From: Bradysia coprophila
Taxonomy: Eukaryota; Arthropoda; Insecta; Diptera; Sciaridae
NCBI RefSeq assembly: GCF_014529535.1
Contig: NW_023503423.1
Span: 9,075,340-9,139,339, forward strand
Reading direction: 5' to 3'
DNA: 64,000 bases
Of the stretch, positions 48,920 through 62,610 are shown piece by piece. Below the pieces are notes generated by a model, which was not told the origin of the DNA, did not search any database, and was given only the letters and a program-made list of their open reading frames with translations. The position numbers and the translations under genes are program-made. Numbering within the stretch: position 1 is the first letter of the stretch; the number at the start of each line of letters is the position of its first letter.

Positions 48920-51900
48920 ATGACGACGACACCTACAGATGGAACAGGTAATTTTATAATCAAATTTTCGATTTTCTTTATTTAATTATTTTCCTAGACA
49001 CTTTCGTCGTTCTAATGAAACTCTCTGTACCTCTCCACTTTCTCTCACACTCATCATCATCATTTTCTGCGCTGAATTGATTGCGAAATAAAAAGTTATT
49101 AATTATGAATTCAAGTCGCGCAGCTGGATACTTTGTAATATTTTATAAGAATTATAATAATTTCCATCACGAATTTTCAAGCTTCATAATTTACGTAACA
49201 ATTTCTTTGATAACGACGTTTCCCATGAGACAATTTCGCAATTCACGACAGACATAGATCGGAATTATCTTTACATTAAACAAATTTCTTCACTTTATTT
49301 CCAAATATCGGTTCCTATCGTGCCTATCGATGATGCAAAATCAACGAGATGAGAAACAATTCATCATGGATAATACACTTTCAAATTTTTACTAGGATTT
49401 GAACATACGTTCGTCTGCTGGGGATATCAGACTTATTGCATAATTCTATTGCAGATTGAGTTAAAATGAGAAAATATTCATGTGTACGGTGCGGAAATTA
49501 TTGTTTTGTCCACTCGAATGCATTTGAGAAAATTGCATATTACTACCAGTCTGTGAATTGATAAGTCAGTGAAGGAATAGGTGTTTTCTCAACTGCAACT
49601 CAGTGATGAAATGTAAGACTTTTGTTGTATTGCAACTCGGTGATAAATGGTTTTTAGGCACACGATGTGTATTCACGCCGTAAGTGTGCCTAAAATTTGA
49701 ATTTAAAGTGAACGATTCGATGAAAAAGTGAACCAAAAAGTACATTTTCGCAACAATTGACGAAAAGTAGGACTTTCCTTTGCCTTTATTGCGAAAAACG
49801 TTGTATACAACATGATGATAAATGCTACACATCTAGTACCTAAAAAAGCATTTATCACTCGGTTGTATAAATAACTATTCAACGCTTCCCTGTATGAAAA
49901 TGACCCTACGTTAAAAAGACCTCCGCACTTTTTATTTTGAATTTCGACCGCACTTACGGCGTATTATGCCACAGACATCGAGTGATAAATGTGTGCCAAT
50001 ACACAACGTATTACCGAGTTGCAAACAACCTTTTTCCAAATAAAGACAAACAAAGGTTTACTTTCGTCACTGAGTTGAAAATAGTTAATTACATGCTTTT
50101 GATTTCTTTAGAAAACAGGAGAATTTGGGATCCATCTGGGATCCATTAACGTTTTCGTGTGACTTGTAACCTCAGCTTCTTCTCGGATCAACAAACTTCA
50201 CTCGAAAACTCGAGTTTTCATCTTCTTATTCCTTGTCATAAAAAAAAGGAAATCTCACTACTCGGGTTACCAATAATCCGAGAAAATGCAATTTTCAATT
50301 TTCTTCTCATCAAAGACAACCGGAACTTTGTGCTGAGGCGAGAAATTTACCTTCGTTGTGACTCGATGGTTATTCCAGATTTCTATTACTTCATTCGATC
50401 TAAGTATTTTGAAGAAAATCTTGTACTTCATAGTTTGTCGTTTATTTCTGGAGTCTTTATCTATAACAGATGATTTCTGTACCTAGTGCAAATGCATTTT
50501 TGTTGACTATGAAAATAATTTCCTTATGCTCGATATGTAATTAACCTTTCCATAGTCAGTGCCAAGAATTAAAAAAAAATCTTTACCTTCAGCACCACCA
50601 ACTCTGTAAGCGAAAAAGCATTGATCCATTGTTTGTCAGTTTTGGTAAACGGTGTACGGTGACTATTAATTTCCTTTATACTTCATTCAATTTGTAACTA
50701 TTTATAAGATAACTTGTCTTGCCGATTCGTTTCGTTAAATAAGTGATAGGGATGGGCATGGAATGTATGGATTGCCATAGAATTCATTTTATTTGGAGTC
50801 TTTAGGGATCGGTGATTATAATAAAATTTTCTCTTCAATTCGGTTAAAAAGGGAACCCCTTTTCAGAACAAGTTCCTTTATGCGTCTATTTTCATGTCTG
50901 CAATAATCGTAAATTATTACCAGCAACACACTGTGGTGTATAGTGTCAGATAGGGTATACTAAGGCCGCTTTGCATTTATATTTGTGGAAAAGATAGAAA
51001 AAATGTACTAAGGATGGGTCCATAAATATAAACAAGTTGAAATAGACGAAATTACATTTTTTTGTTGAAAAAAAGTGGAAAGACTTGATGTTATCGCTTC
51101 CTTAGCAAAACACTTTTGATACACCTAAGGGTTTTACTTTTCATTCACATTATCAGCCGTAGCAGACGAACTTGTGATACATCAACGATTATGACAAGGA
51201 TGTGAGCCTACCGTAACTCAACAATAAAAATCTTCAAATTTATCATTTTATCAATAGACGAACATATACGATTACACTCGCGAATTTCCTCGTTAAATCG
51301 AGTCAACAAGATAATAATGATGGTAAAATTCGGATTTGAGTACGATAAAGCTTATTCCGAAGCTTATTCATCAAAATATAGAAATATTTAGGCGAAAAGA
51401 GAAAAAAAAATCCCCAACAGCAATTTCAGAAAATCTTTGAGAATTTTTGCGAGAAGTACATTTAAGCTGCTCATCCATTTTTTATAAGATTCTTTTATGA
51501 TGGAAAAAACACAAATTCCCAAAATTTCACCCAGATAATGTTAGCATGGATATGAAAATGTTCTTCAATATTATCCCGTATATCGACACATAGAAGCTCT
51601 GAACATTGGAAAAAAGAAAGATAGAGCACTTCATGTGATATGTGTATTCAAAGTGTAGTTTCCATATAATACGAATAGAAAAATTCTTTTATGTCAAGAA
51701 AATGTGGTAGATATACACTAACCATGCTACTGAAAGCTCAATCATATTTTTCCACGTTTTTCTCGTTTCAAACAGAGAAAATGGTTTATAATATTTTCAC
51801 AAATAAATTTCTCGGAAACTGGAAAATATTTTCGTTTTCTGAAAGTGTCAGTTAAGCTGCTCTTTCATAACATATAAGGTAACATCCTCTGCATGGATGC

Positions 51901-54900
51901 AATTTGACATATTAGCAACAACAAAAAACAGTTTCTGATCTCTTTGCTTTCTTTGTCCATTTAACCGAGCCCCGTTGGGAGTTCCGGCTTTACGTGATGT
52001 TTGCAAGCTCTCACGTATAAGTTCGAAAAACATTGATTGTAACGGATGGAAGCAACGAGCGTAATTAAAAATTGCTTTTCTATTTACTTCCATTATTTAA
52101 GAGTAAATTAAGTGTAAAGAAAATGTTTGTAATGCTGCTGATGCACGGAGTTGGTTTTTTTATCATCTATAGCTTTTGATGTATGCATTGACAATATTTC
52201 ACTTTACTAAATGATATTTTTATCGACCGTTTTCGCGATGAACAGTAACAAACAGTGTTATTTAATCAATGTCGCTATGCTTCGCTAGGCAAACGAATTT
52301 AAAATCCACCATGCATTTACGCTGAAATTGAGTTATAAATTCCAGCTTTTAGATTAAATTGAGTGCCTGTCGAACAATTTATCGGATTAAAATTCGCAAC
52401 GGGCTTTGTTATTTTATTGAAAATTCGCCATCATCAAAATAAACAAAAATTATGAGCGCACTTCACTCACAACTGAATTTATTGTTGCACAAACAAGGAG
52501 CATATTTTCAAGCATGTACGGGTGAGCTACAATTAATCTATCACATACGGCTATATTCATCTGTTGTCCATAACGACGACAAAAATAATGACAAGTTCTG
52601 GGTAATGGTCATATTTATATAGTAAAATGCATGTTAAAAAAATTGAAGTACAAGATTTGAAATTAACAGATTAAAAATACTTTCATCTATGGAAGTAAAA
52701 GACCCGATTATAATTATATAACTGGTCAGATTTCTGCCGTCTGTAACAGGTTTCATTCTCATTGCATGTTGTCGCTTTAGGTATAGTAGAACCAAGAGGT
52801 AATTAATCTAAAAAAAAATTGCTGAAGAAAGAGAAAAATGGATTCAGTTTCTTCCTTTACGTAATAAGCATTTCCGACCATTTCTTTACTTCATTACATT
52901 TCTAACGAGGCCGACATTTTTCTTCAATTTTTTTGTTGTGCTGTGGAGTTTGCTGTATACAAGTTATACAGTGCTTCAGAGTTGGGCCAAAATGAAATTT
53001 CAATTTTAGCTCAATTTTACACTTTTTACTTTTTATCAAATTGGCTGGATTTAACAGCGAAATAAATTATAAGAAAGACGTAAAAAATCTGCAGAAAATA
53101 TTTTTCTTTTAAATTTTCTCTGTTCGCCCAATTTTGTGAAAGTTTGGAGTATCTCTGGTGATAATTACCCTTTTTGAACAATGGAGATGACCTAAAATAT
53201 TTTGGAATGATATTTCTAGTAAGGCCTTAGGACTAAATAACATCATTCTAACTTCCAGTCACCTGTTACTCTGTGAGCTGCGGGCAAAAGTAGGAAAATA
53301 TGCAGTTTTGCTTACTTTCTCGCCAATTAACTATTCATATAACGGCCCGATTTGTGTTTTGGAACACTTCCCGTTGAGTCGAGACAACGTTTATACGCTA
53401 GAAAGTTAGGTGGGCACGCAGAATAGAGGTAAACAGCGTAAAACTCATTTATTTTTTTGTTATGTTGGGTCTCGAAACAGTCAGCATATTTGTCTGTTTC
53501 CCGCTGTTTTTCGACTGAGAAATCTTTTGTTTAAAATTTCACTGAGTCTCTTATGCAAATTACGACAGATCAGGGTTATGACTCGGATCAGGTTGACGTT
53601 TACCTGATAATTATTTGATCGTTACTTAAAACCTGAAAAACTGATTTCAGGAAGCTGACAAATTTTTCCGACAAAACTGTTCCGATTATACCTGAACCTG
53701 AAGTCAATTTTTCAGGTTTCAACTTCAGGTTTCAGATCAGATCGAACCTGACCTACGATTTATTTGCTTTACTACAGATGCATTACCGTATGTTCCCGTT
53801 TTAGAGGATATGCTTTTTTCGAAACATCTCTTTAAAATGTGCACAACAAAAGACAAGAAACGTAACTTCTGATTCTTCATTTTCAAATGCGAAAGTTTTT
53901 AGTTGGTCGCAGAATGGTGAAATTGAAACCCAAAAGTTTGATTGACCATTTTTTCTATAATTGAATGTCAGAGGTTTTATGGCAAACATTTCTAAGTTGG
54001 TTCGTAAAAGTTGATTATTTAGCAAACTTTTTTCGCTGATTCACAAGCATATTACGACGCTGATTTCATCACTAAATATTACGTTTATATTAAGTGATAA
54101 AATGTGATGCATATGCTACGTGCAACAATGAAATACGATAGCTTTTCCTCACATTAGATACCGTACACGAAATGTGCGATTGAATAATTTACATAGCGTT
54201 CAACTCATTAATTTCGTGTGTTAACATCTTTTCCATAAACAACCAACAACCTGTTTGGTATGATATCCTAATTTCTTTCAGGAAATTCACGAACAACAGG
54301 TAAATGAAAAACCGTTTTTCGTTTTTCCTTATGTACGGTTGGGATAGTGCCAAGAAAATAAACACATTTTTTTGTTCGTACTTTCGTAATGCATTGTTAT
54401 GAGGTAAAAAATATGCTTATCGACACTGCCAACAAAGTTGAGGATACACGAAAACGGAAATCAAATTATAAACGAAGGGTTTAAGCAATCAGACTGATAA
54501 TCTGCATAATTTACCGACGAAGGCAATTAACAACGAAAACGATAAATCTTTTTCTGCGGGTGAACTATGTAGTCCACGTTCTTATGGCGAAAAAAAAAAT
54601 GAGGGCCTGCCACATATATGGGTTTCATTATATGGGTAACTCCTGCTAATTTGAGACTTTTCGAAATATTTTCACCAAATGAAAACCAACTTTTTTTCCT
54701 TGAAAGCTGTTGACCAGACGCGCCGGTGGCCGAAATGATCTCGGGGAGATACCACCATAAAAATGAATGCTTGTTTTCAGCAAATTTTTGAAAATTCTAG
54801 TTTATTTCACGAAACCTGAACCGATTTCACTAAACTTTTTTTTTGCTGAAAGCTATTGAAAAGACGCGTAGTTTGACACCAATATGAGGTCATTGGGGTA

Positions 54901-57440
54901 ACGTCTCGGGGAGATATGACCAAAAAGTGTTTGTTTGTATTCGACTTTCCAAGATATTCTCAATAAATCTCAAATGATTTCTGTAAACTACTTTCCCTGT
55001 AGAAACGAACGCTATAATTCCACAATTGCTCCAAATGACATGAAATTAAATTTTTAGAAGATGGTTCATTCTGCTTTGAAGTAAGGTGAAGTCACCTCGA
55101 CCCAAACGTTACCAAAATTGCATTTTTTTCAATTAAAAACTGACGATCGGTTTCATTCGAAAGCTATAGCATATGACTTCACGATAAAAATAACTTTGGC
55201 TCGATCAGGTTAGTTGGGTGGGTAAAGTAGGTGAAATCAGCTTCCCAGTGGTGATAAGTGTCATTCTCGAATTTTGACACGTTGAGGTTATATCGAAAAA
55301 TTTTGTAACCATTTTTTAAATCGGTTTTGAGCCAAGGCAACATTTTCTGTGGGGCAACAACCATCAATTTCGATAAAAAATATTTCTGGCTATTAACGAC
55401 CACCGAAGAATATCACTTTTTTATAGACACATCTCCCACAAATTTTGGGCTACCAACCTCATATTGGGCTTAAACTGCGCGTCGTGACCATAGCTTTCAG
55501 GTGAAAAAAAGTTTACAGAAATCCGTTAACATTTGGTGAACATATTTCGAAAAGTCACAAACGTTTAACGCCGACTTCTTCGATCACACAAGTCACACTT
55601 CGCAGGCCAAAAATTCCAATTCTTATTGGCATGAAAGCACTGGGTCTCCTGAGTATTAGAAAATTTTTAGACTGATTTGTTACCGCAAAACATAGATAAC
55701 TCAGCTCACTTTATGCCTCAGAAACGACGAAAGTAACGCAACTAACCATGGAATTACCCATGTATTGAGTGAAGGCATTGAGGAGAAGAAGAAAAAAAAA
55801 CCTTTTGTGTTGTCTGAACACGTTTCACTTTTTCCACACATATTCCTCAATTTTTCATCCCTTTATACCTTTTGTAGACGTTTATTACACACACCTGAAC
55901 AGCATTATACCATACTGTCTAAAAGTTAAAACCAACATATTGCTTTATAAAGAATGCACTGGAAAAATTTTCCTTTGGCCTCACAGACCGGCCGTTTTGC
56001 TCTTAGATGTATAACATTATGATGAATAATTTTTGAGGGGTTATGAGAGAACCAGACACTTAAGCATGTTTTCTTGTTCTTTGAATTCTGTTAGCCGTAC
56101 TTGTAGCAGAAAAACGAATACAAATTGTAAGATTTTTTTTTTTTAATTTTCTTTATGGTTCGTCATTCTTGGCAAGATTTTTTTTTTCGAAATAAATTTT
56201 TTAGATGTAAATATACGTAAGATGAGGTGTAGAATGAACACTTCAAATTATTAATTTCAACTATGGCACAGAGGTAAATTGGGTATTTTATTCAGCGGTA
56301 GCCTAGTGAAACTGTCTTAGCTCTATGAGTAGTTTTAGTTTTAAAACGGGAAGAAATCAAAATTTACACACAAATTAACGGTCTCTCACAACAAGCTGGA
56401 TAGTCCTTTGAGTAGTCGACTGCTCCTTGGAAGCATCCACTTCCATAATTTATTACCGTCGGACCACAATCACATCTAAAAATTGAAAGAAGAAAATTAG
56501 GCCGGCCACTCTCTAGGTCTGAAAACATACGAGCAATTCAGCGTTTTGCTGAGTCGACTCAATTATGCAGCATTTTTCATTGTTTGACGTATGGCTAAAC
56601 AATGGAAAACGCAGCCTAATAATTGTCGATCCCATCACTGCTAAATTGCTAGTCTGTTTTCAGCTTTAGGAACCAAAACGATTTCACTAACAAAGTTTCA
56701 TCGATGTCAAATGGAGCCGCTTTGCAAGTTGCTATAGAACAACGACCGGTTTGAATTGTTTCGTTGATTGCAAAATATTTGAATACTATTGGATGGTAAC
56801 AGTCTTTGGCATGGGCTGAAAAATAAATCGAGAATAATTAGCCGTCTAGGTTCCTTTAAAAAAAGGATTTATATCCATGCCTGGATCCGGGAGAAACGAA
56901 TGTACAGATAATAAAGTACACAATAAAACACAACCGACGACGAATATTTTCAACATTTTGTATGGTCTGTTACTAAAGACTTCGGATTCAACACTAACAT
57001 TCAACAGAAACGAACTGCGATAAGTATTATTGGTGAGATAACCTGCTTGTAGGTCGATTTAAAACTGGTTCGCCAGTGTGCGCACAGTTAAAATTTTAAT
57101 GACGGAGAAGATACCATAATTGCTTGGAATTTCATAGATTTAAAATTAGAAAACAAATGAGTAAAACCAGTTGCATGAGATTCTAAAGTTCACACATATA
57201 GGTACTAAATTCACGTACCATTTCGTTACAGGATCAAAACATCAAGTAGTTGCATACACCGAAAAATCGCAGATCAAACATGAAAATCGACATATTCAAT
57301 TGGTGCGTGAATATGGTTTTCATCCTCGCACGAAGGCAACGGTTGAAGATGGAGCTGTATTGCCCCGAAAATATGAACCGTTTCCACCAAATATGTTTGG
57401 AAAACCATTGGAGGAGATTGATTCGTTCATATATGAAGAA
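48920..57440 (+). CDS. NaCP60E: 5' part of a DSC1/NaCP60E-type voltage-gated cation channel
   Basis: Three coding exons in phase 1-1-0: 48920-48947 (MTTTPTDGT plus one base), an 18-nt microexon 54282-54299, and 57232-57440 ending at a strong gtaagt. Exon 3 reads HQVVAYTEKSQIKHENRHIQ, REYGFHPRTKA, LPRKYEPFPPNMFGKPLEEI and FIYEE. This is the cytoplasmic N-terminus that precedes repeat I in insect DSC1/NaCP60E channels (sodium-channel-like, calcium-permeable in studied insects). The four membrane repeats are not found before 64000, so the gene runs past the window or its next exons were missed. Exon 3 is firm; exons 1 and 2 are inferred from splice signals and phase. The large introns contain fold-back elements and a nested opposite-strand gene. 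Confidence 0.75.
49585..50085. mobile_element. Imperfect fold-back element in channel intron 1
   Basis: ctcaactgcaactcagtgatg, gcaactcggtgataaat and acgccgtaagtg on the left recur, inverted, on the right (cacttacggcgta, accgagttgcaa, gtcactgagttgaa). The arms are roughly 150 bp with many mismatches. Borders approximate. Confidence 0.6.
50090..53620. other. Intronic AT-rich DNA
   Basis: Presumed part of channel intron 1. The 104-aa open frame at 50159-50473 shows no family resemblance or supporting signals. Nothing else recognised. Confidence 0.45.
53625..53760. repeat. Second caggtt/aggtc-type repeat cluster
   Basis: Repeated words such as acctgaacctgaag, tcaggtttca and cgaacctgacct, in both orientations, within about 135 bp. 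Confidence 0.55.
54652..55558. mobile_element. Fold-back element with internal repeats
   Basis: Left arm ttttcgaaatattttcacca...gaaagctgttgacca...gacgcgcc (54655-54726); right arm near 55485-55558 is its inverse. Inside, the gaaagct...gacgcg...ctcggggagata phrase is repeated about 150 bp later. It lies within the intron between the microexon and exon 3 of the channel gene. Confidence 0.7.
56287..56292 (-). terminator. Polyadenylation signal of the Vago-like gene
   Basis: AATAAA on the minus strand, about 72 nt beyond the stop codon. Confidence 0.6.
56364..56956 (-). CDS. Secreted single-domain VWC (Vago-like) protein
   Basis: Three small exons: 56956-56881, 56815-56692 and 56475-56364. Joined in phase they give 103 aa. 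Residues 1-20 are a signal peptide (MLKIFVVGCVLLCTLLSVHS). The mature part has Cys at 31, 51, 56, 68, 70, 81, 95, 96 and 102. This fits the eight-Cys single-domain von Willebrand type C pattern plus one extra Cys, with the hallmark ending YPACCERPLIC. Arthropod members include Vago, secreted in antiviral and stress responses, and many immune-responsive paralogues; the role here is inferred from family only. Intron 2 (216 nt) has GT-AG borders. Intron 1 (65 nt) needs a GC donor (CCAG/gcatgg). The gene lies in an intron of the cation channel gene, on the opposite strand, and is too fragmented to show as a long ORF. Confidence 0.85.
57058..57065 (-). promoter_or_regulatory. Weak TATA-like box of the Vago-like gene
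   Basis: On the minus strand gttttaaa lies about 100 nt upstream of the ATG. An initiator-like tcgcagttcg lies about 40 nt further on (57011-57021). Confidence 0.3.
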
Positions 57441-60400
57441 GTAAGTGGCTATTGTTCTATCATTGTTCGTCTAAATTAAGATTGAATTAATGTGTTACAA
57501 GTCGAAAATGTTTCCTTTTTCTCGCAATAACGCCGATTTAATGTTGGTATAACACTATGGCTGATGTATATACAATTCTAACAAAACCAAAAAACTGAAT
57601 TAATTTCCTCGAATTTTCCTTCTCTTCCAACCAATTATTATTGTATCGACCACACATACGAAAAAGTTCTAATGAAAATGGAATAATATTCAATCGAAAA
57701 ATCGTTAAATAAACTGACAAAACGGAAATATTTGATATTGAAGTGAGATAAGTGTGTATATACCAAAAATAATGAGAAAACATATCGACAGCGGTATTTT
57801 GCTGATACAGAATCTATTATTCATATTCCATACGAAATCACGTCTTTGACGGTTTCGTTTATTATTACGAACATATTTTACTCTTGATGACTTAAGTTTC
57901 ACCGCATAACTCTGTCACGGCGGGGCCGAACAACTTTATTTTGCGAAGTTTAAAGGCACACTATGAAAATGTTTGGGAAGACGTCGTTTCTACTACTTTC
58001 CTCGAACAGATCCACGAAAAAGATTTCAGAACAAAAAAGTTATGTTTTGGCCCTAAAAACGATTTTCCGTTGAGCAACCCCACTTTCACGAACTCCGAAA
58101 AAAAATAGTTCAGTCCCACCGTGTAGTATGTACATGAAGAGGCATTTCATAATAATAACTTCCACTCATTTACAGCTGTGGTTTTTGAAACATGTCATCA
58201 CCACCATCGAAGAACTTAGTCGTAAATGAATAATGGCAGTGGGGTTTATGATGTTAAGGAGTATGAGCGGATTTTATTATTATACTTGTACAAAACGGTG
58301 CAGTCATTTCAATGCGAGCTTTTTTTTTCGACAAAATTTAATTCGTAGCCCATCGTGAAATAAATTGTCTGACTGTAATTAGGTCGTTCGATGTGCTTAG
58401 ACTGTAGAATATTTTATCCGATTAAATCCCACTACAAGCTCAGTCACATTTCAAACAAAGTCAGTCTTTATATTGCCATCAAATGCAAGAATTTTATTGA
58501 GACAATTAGTCTTCTCTTCAATGAATGTTGTACAAGCTCTACGTGAATTTTAATTAATTAGACGAAAACTTACGACTTTTTTTTGTCCTTCATCCAGACA
58601 CCGATTTTATAGTATGTTTGTTCATCAAAAATGCATAACTAGCCAACAAATTGATCTCCTAGGTCAGGTTTCAGTTTGTTAACCTAAAGTTTTCATACCA
58701 GTTTTCAGGTCAACCTGTCAGGTATTAGTTCAGGTCGGGTCAAAATCGATTTAATCAGATTCAGGTCAAACCTGTAGTGCACCGTATTTTTTGGAAATAG
58801 AATTTTTGGAATTAAATGGAAATATTTCAATATCGAGTGGAATCCACTAAATTCTTGGAATTTTTAGTGGATATTAAATTGAATATTCAGGATTGTTGCT
58901 TTGGCGAATATTTAACTGACCTTATTCATGGAATTGAATGGAATTTTCAATTAGAAACAAATCAAACGGAAAAACTAAGTTCTGAGGGTGGTTACTGGTT
59001 GCTGGAAATCAACCGATAACAGCCGGTGTCAAACAAAACTAAACCAGACAGGTCCAATATAACTTTCATCAAAAAAATACGTCATTCGATTTCTAAACTT
59101 TAATGGCATCCATATCAATTTTCCCCTAATTCTCTTAGGTTGCATTGCTCTGATCCTTCAGATTTTTCGTGGATTGATAATCACTTTCGATAAACAAGCA
59201 TTATGAGCATTTTAATTCCACAGATTTATAAATTAACGATACGAATCATTGAATATTACCGATTTTTGCCATCAATTTTTTGGCTCATGACACCAAACTG
59301 TGAATTTCATTTCAGTCTAGAGAATGAGCTAATTTTAACATTGTTGGTTTAAAACTGAATGACATCAGTGTGTAAGAGTACACGAACATAGTTAAATTTA
59401 AAAACGATTGCCATTGCAGTACCAGAACTGTCCATTTTTTATTAATTTTTATGTGCTGTATGTTCATTTCAAAACTTGTTTTTTAGCGAATATTGGTCTG
59501 AATTTCCTTTTGTGAAGCATATAATAGTTTGCTGGAACAAATCACCCTTTAACGTTAAATTAATTAACCGTGTAGTGTATAGACAGCAGAACAATAAACA
59601 TCAATAAACTCATTCATTTGTAATTAAAACCATTTCGGAGTTGATTGTGTTCCATATATCGAGGTTCATATTCACAAATTCGTTTTTGTTCAATTGATAT
59701 ATCGATACGTCGGATATTATGGTTATTCGTCGGAAATAAAAACAAAGCAAACCAATTGCGTTGGTAGATTGTCCGTTTTTCAAAAACGCCGATAATTGCA
59801 TTTCGAATTCTTTTCACCGCTGCTGAAAGAGTGAACTTAAAATATTTGAGGATACGAAAAAGAGTCGCAGAAGATTTTTTTGAAGCGAAATTGATTTGTA
59901 TCACCGTCATCAATTCTATTTTTACTCCAACACTTAAATAATGTTTCAGTCAAACAAAGCGAATTGTTGGGAAGTATACGATGATTTACTGAAAGTGGAA
60001 AACACATTTTCCACTGCATATCTACCATGCTATTGATTTTTCAATTACTTTGCTAAGTTTTATGCTGTGGGTGTAAAATCCATTTACAGAAAAACTTTTT
60101 TTTTTCGTTTTGTTAACAAGTATCTTTTCATGCAAAATTTTCCCATATTAAATGAAATTAGTTTAGACGGAAAATGAATGCAAACCGTGGGAGTACACGC
60201 TGCATTTTGCCAAATTGTCGAGATAAATGAACGAATTATAAATGGAATTCGATCAATAATTTAGTCAATATTAAATGGTTATTTCAGCTGTGTTGGGTTG
60301 CTTCGAACTTTGTTTGTGTTTCATCAATTTATTTCAATAGTTCTTGAATTTCTATACGAATGGCTGTTAGGGGTTTGTAGTACCTGCAGGCGGAACAGCG

Positions 60401-62412
60401 TGTAATATGGAAACAAAATGTTTTCACATGTATGAAGTGAAATTTGAATGTAAAGGCATTGAAATGGTATAAATGGGATTTTCGGGCTTTCAAACTAGTT
60501 TAATGACACCGGTACATAAATGGAACGAAATGTAATGTCGAACATATCCATTGAATAACGTCCAACCGTCATTTAACTGATGAGGAAGGTTTTTTAATGT
60601 ACCGTGTGCGAATACTTATAAGTCCACGAAATTCGAAAATTATCAGCGGAAAGCCGGAACACACAAATAGCATAAATTCAGACGGAAATTACCTTACAAA
60701 TCTTTTGTTGATTTCCTTGGATCTAATTGGATTTGTTTTGTTTTCTGAGGATTTTTTGTGAATTTTTCTCGATTTTGAGGATTTTCTGAACGAATGATTT
60801 TCAAGTTTTCGAAAATTAACAAAAGACTTTTTAAGGATATTTCTGGTTGACAATCGTTATATAGGTAGCGGGGCCACAGGACACCCTAGAAACTGAAATT
60901 TCCTTCTTTTCTTCCCGAGGTCAACTTTTTTCACAACAAAGTCTTTCGAACTTTCAGCTGAAGGGAGACTATTTTCTCACCACTCGCCATCGCCTGCGAT
61001 GTGAAAATGGTTTTCCACGCGTTTATGTGCCCCTTATTCGTAAAATCATTCTTGTCCATGAATCAGACATTGTTTACTGTTCAAATAAAAAACACATTTG
61101 AGACATCGTCCCTTCACAGCATCCCGAATTTCAGTTAAATCTTGGTATAGAATACAACACCACTTCCAAGCCTGAATAAATTGAAGAAAAAAAAAGCAAA
61201 AAAACAACTCACTTCTCCTTCAAACAACTTTCAACGAGAATGTTTTTGCACTAATTTGGCGTGGGTTTTGCCTCTTCAATCTTCATTTTCATTGAACAAT
61301 TTGAAAATCAATTCATTTTCGTATAAGATGTCGAAAGTAGTACCAATACCCATACATTGTATTACGGAGAATCTTTCAAATTGCCAAAAGATGGTACTTC
61401 GAATATAATAAATCCTTAAAGTCTAATCTATTGATGCTTTAAAGCTTATTTACTTGTATACATAGCTGTCCTTTTCCTATGGTAATTTCCTATGTACGAA
61501 CCATCAAAAACCCACCCGATAAGTATTGAACGGTACGATGTAGATCTTTTTTTGCTGAATATTTCTCTTTTTTTGGGTGTTGGGACAACTAATTGGACGC
61601 ATTGAATTATCCAGATTTATGTACTGACAAAAACGGACACACGATCCTATCTATTTGACGTGGATAATTATACAGACCGAGTATATGTATAATACGTGGC
61701 TGGTATACAAGTTTGATTTCTGTTTTTCTTGAAATAATGAACGGATGATTAATGTTCACAAATACAATGGCCTACAGCAAAACCTATTTCAATATCGGAT
61801 TTTTTTTTCCTTCATAGGACCTCTTTTGTGAATGTTTAGACCCGTACTATGTACATGCAGTCGTCTTATACGTTTACGTAAATACGTAAATTTGAAAATT
61901 CTCTTTTTACCGAGTCTGTAATGACAATGGGAAAGTTAATTTCGAAAATGAGTAGGTCTAGAGATAAGGTCAGAAATGTGAGAAATGGAGGGTTGATCAA
62001 GTTTTTTCGCATAAGGCGTGTTCCACACAGAATAGAAAAATCTGTTTGACATCTCAATATTTCCGTCAAAATGATGACAGTTTGTTTACTAATTTCATTT
62101 CATCCAAAGTTGTCGACTACAGACGGACAGCATATCTATTTGAATCTACTTTTAATTAAACTGAAAACGAAAATTTGGGTTCTGTAAACAGTTATTTTGT
62201 GGGGGTAAACAAATTATGGTTCGATAAGTCCGTGATGTTTGTGATTTCGCAGACTTTGAACCATAATGGTCTACCCCTAGTATCCCTAAGGCCTAAGCTT
62301 ATCGGCAGATCTTTCTTTATATGTTTTTTTGTTTGATGTTGGACTTGCCATAACAAAATGGCTGCCAGCCGCCATATTGGATTTTAGCAAAAATGCAGTA
62401 AAGACGTAAAAT
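57441..62412. other. Presumed channel intron, no exon found
   Basis: After the donor at 57441 I looked for the next channel exon (cytoplasmic segment into S1) and found none that I could support. AT-rich; contains a third acctg/caggtc cluster at about 58660-58775. Confidence 0.45.
58660..58775. repeat. Third caggtt/aggtc-type repeat cluster
   Basis: gtcaggtttcag, caggtcaacctgtcaggt, caggtcgggtca and caggtcaaacctg within 115 bp. Confidence 0.55.
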
Positions 62413-62610
62413 AGTCATTTGTGTACCTGTTTTGGACGATTGATTTAAGGCAATTTCGCGGATTGTAGGCCGAACGAAGTGAGGTCTACAAGCGAAAGTG
62501 CCTTAAATCAACCGTCCCAAACAGGTGCACATGTGAGTTTTCATGCAGAGGGCCGGAAACCCGAGAAAATTCGAAAAATTGCCCTCATTTTCGGCCCCGA
62601 AGCATGAAAA
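62413..62610. repeat. Dispersed hairpin repeat, copy 2
   Basis: Same stem and tail as the copy at 36493-36660. The loop here carries an additional inner hairpin (ttgtaggcc...ggtctacaa around gaacgaagtga). The stem arms cctgttttggacgattgatt and atcaaccgtcccaaacagg pair with one G-T type and one other change. Confidence 0.8.

Noticed and set aside
50159..50473. 104-aa ORF in the channel intron
   Set aside because: Composition looks like translated AT-rich DNA and no motif or signal supports it.
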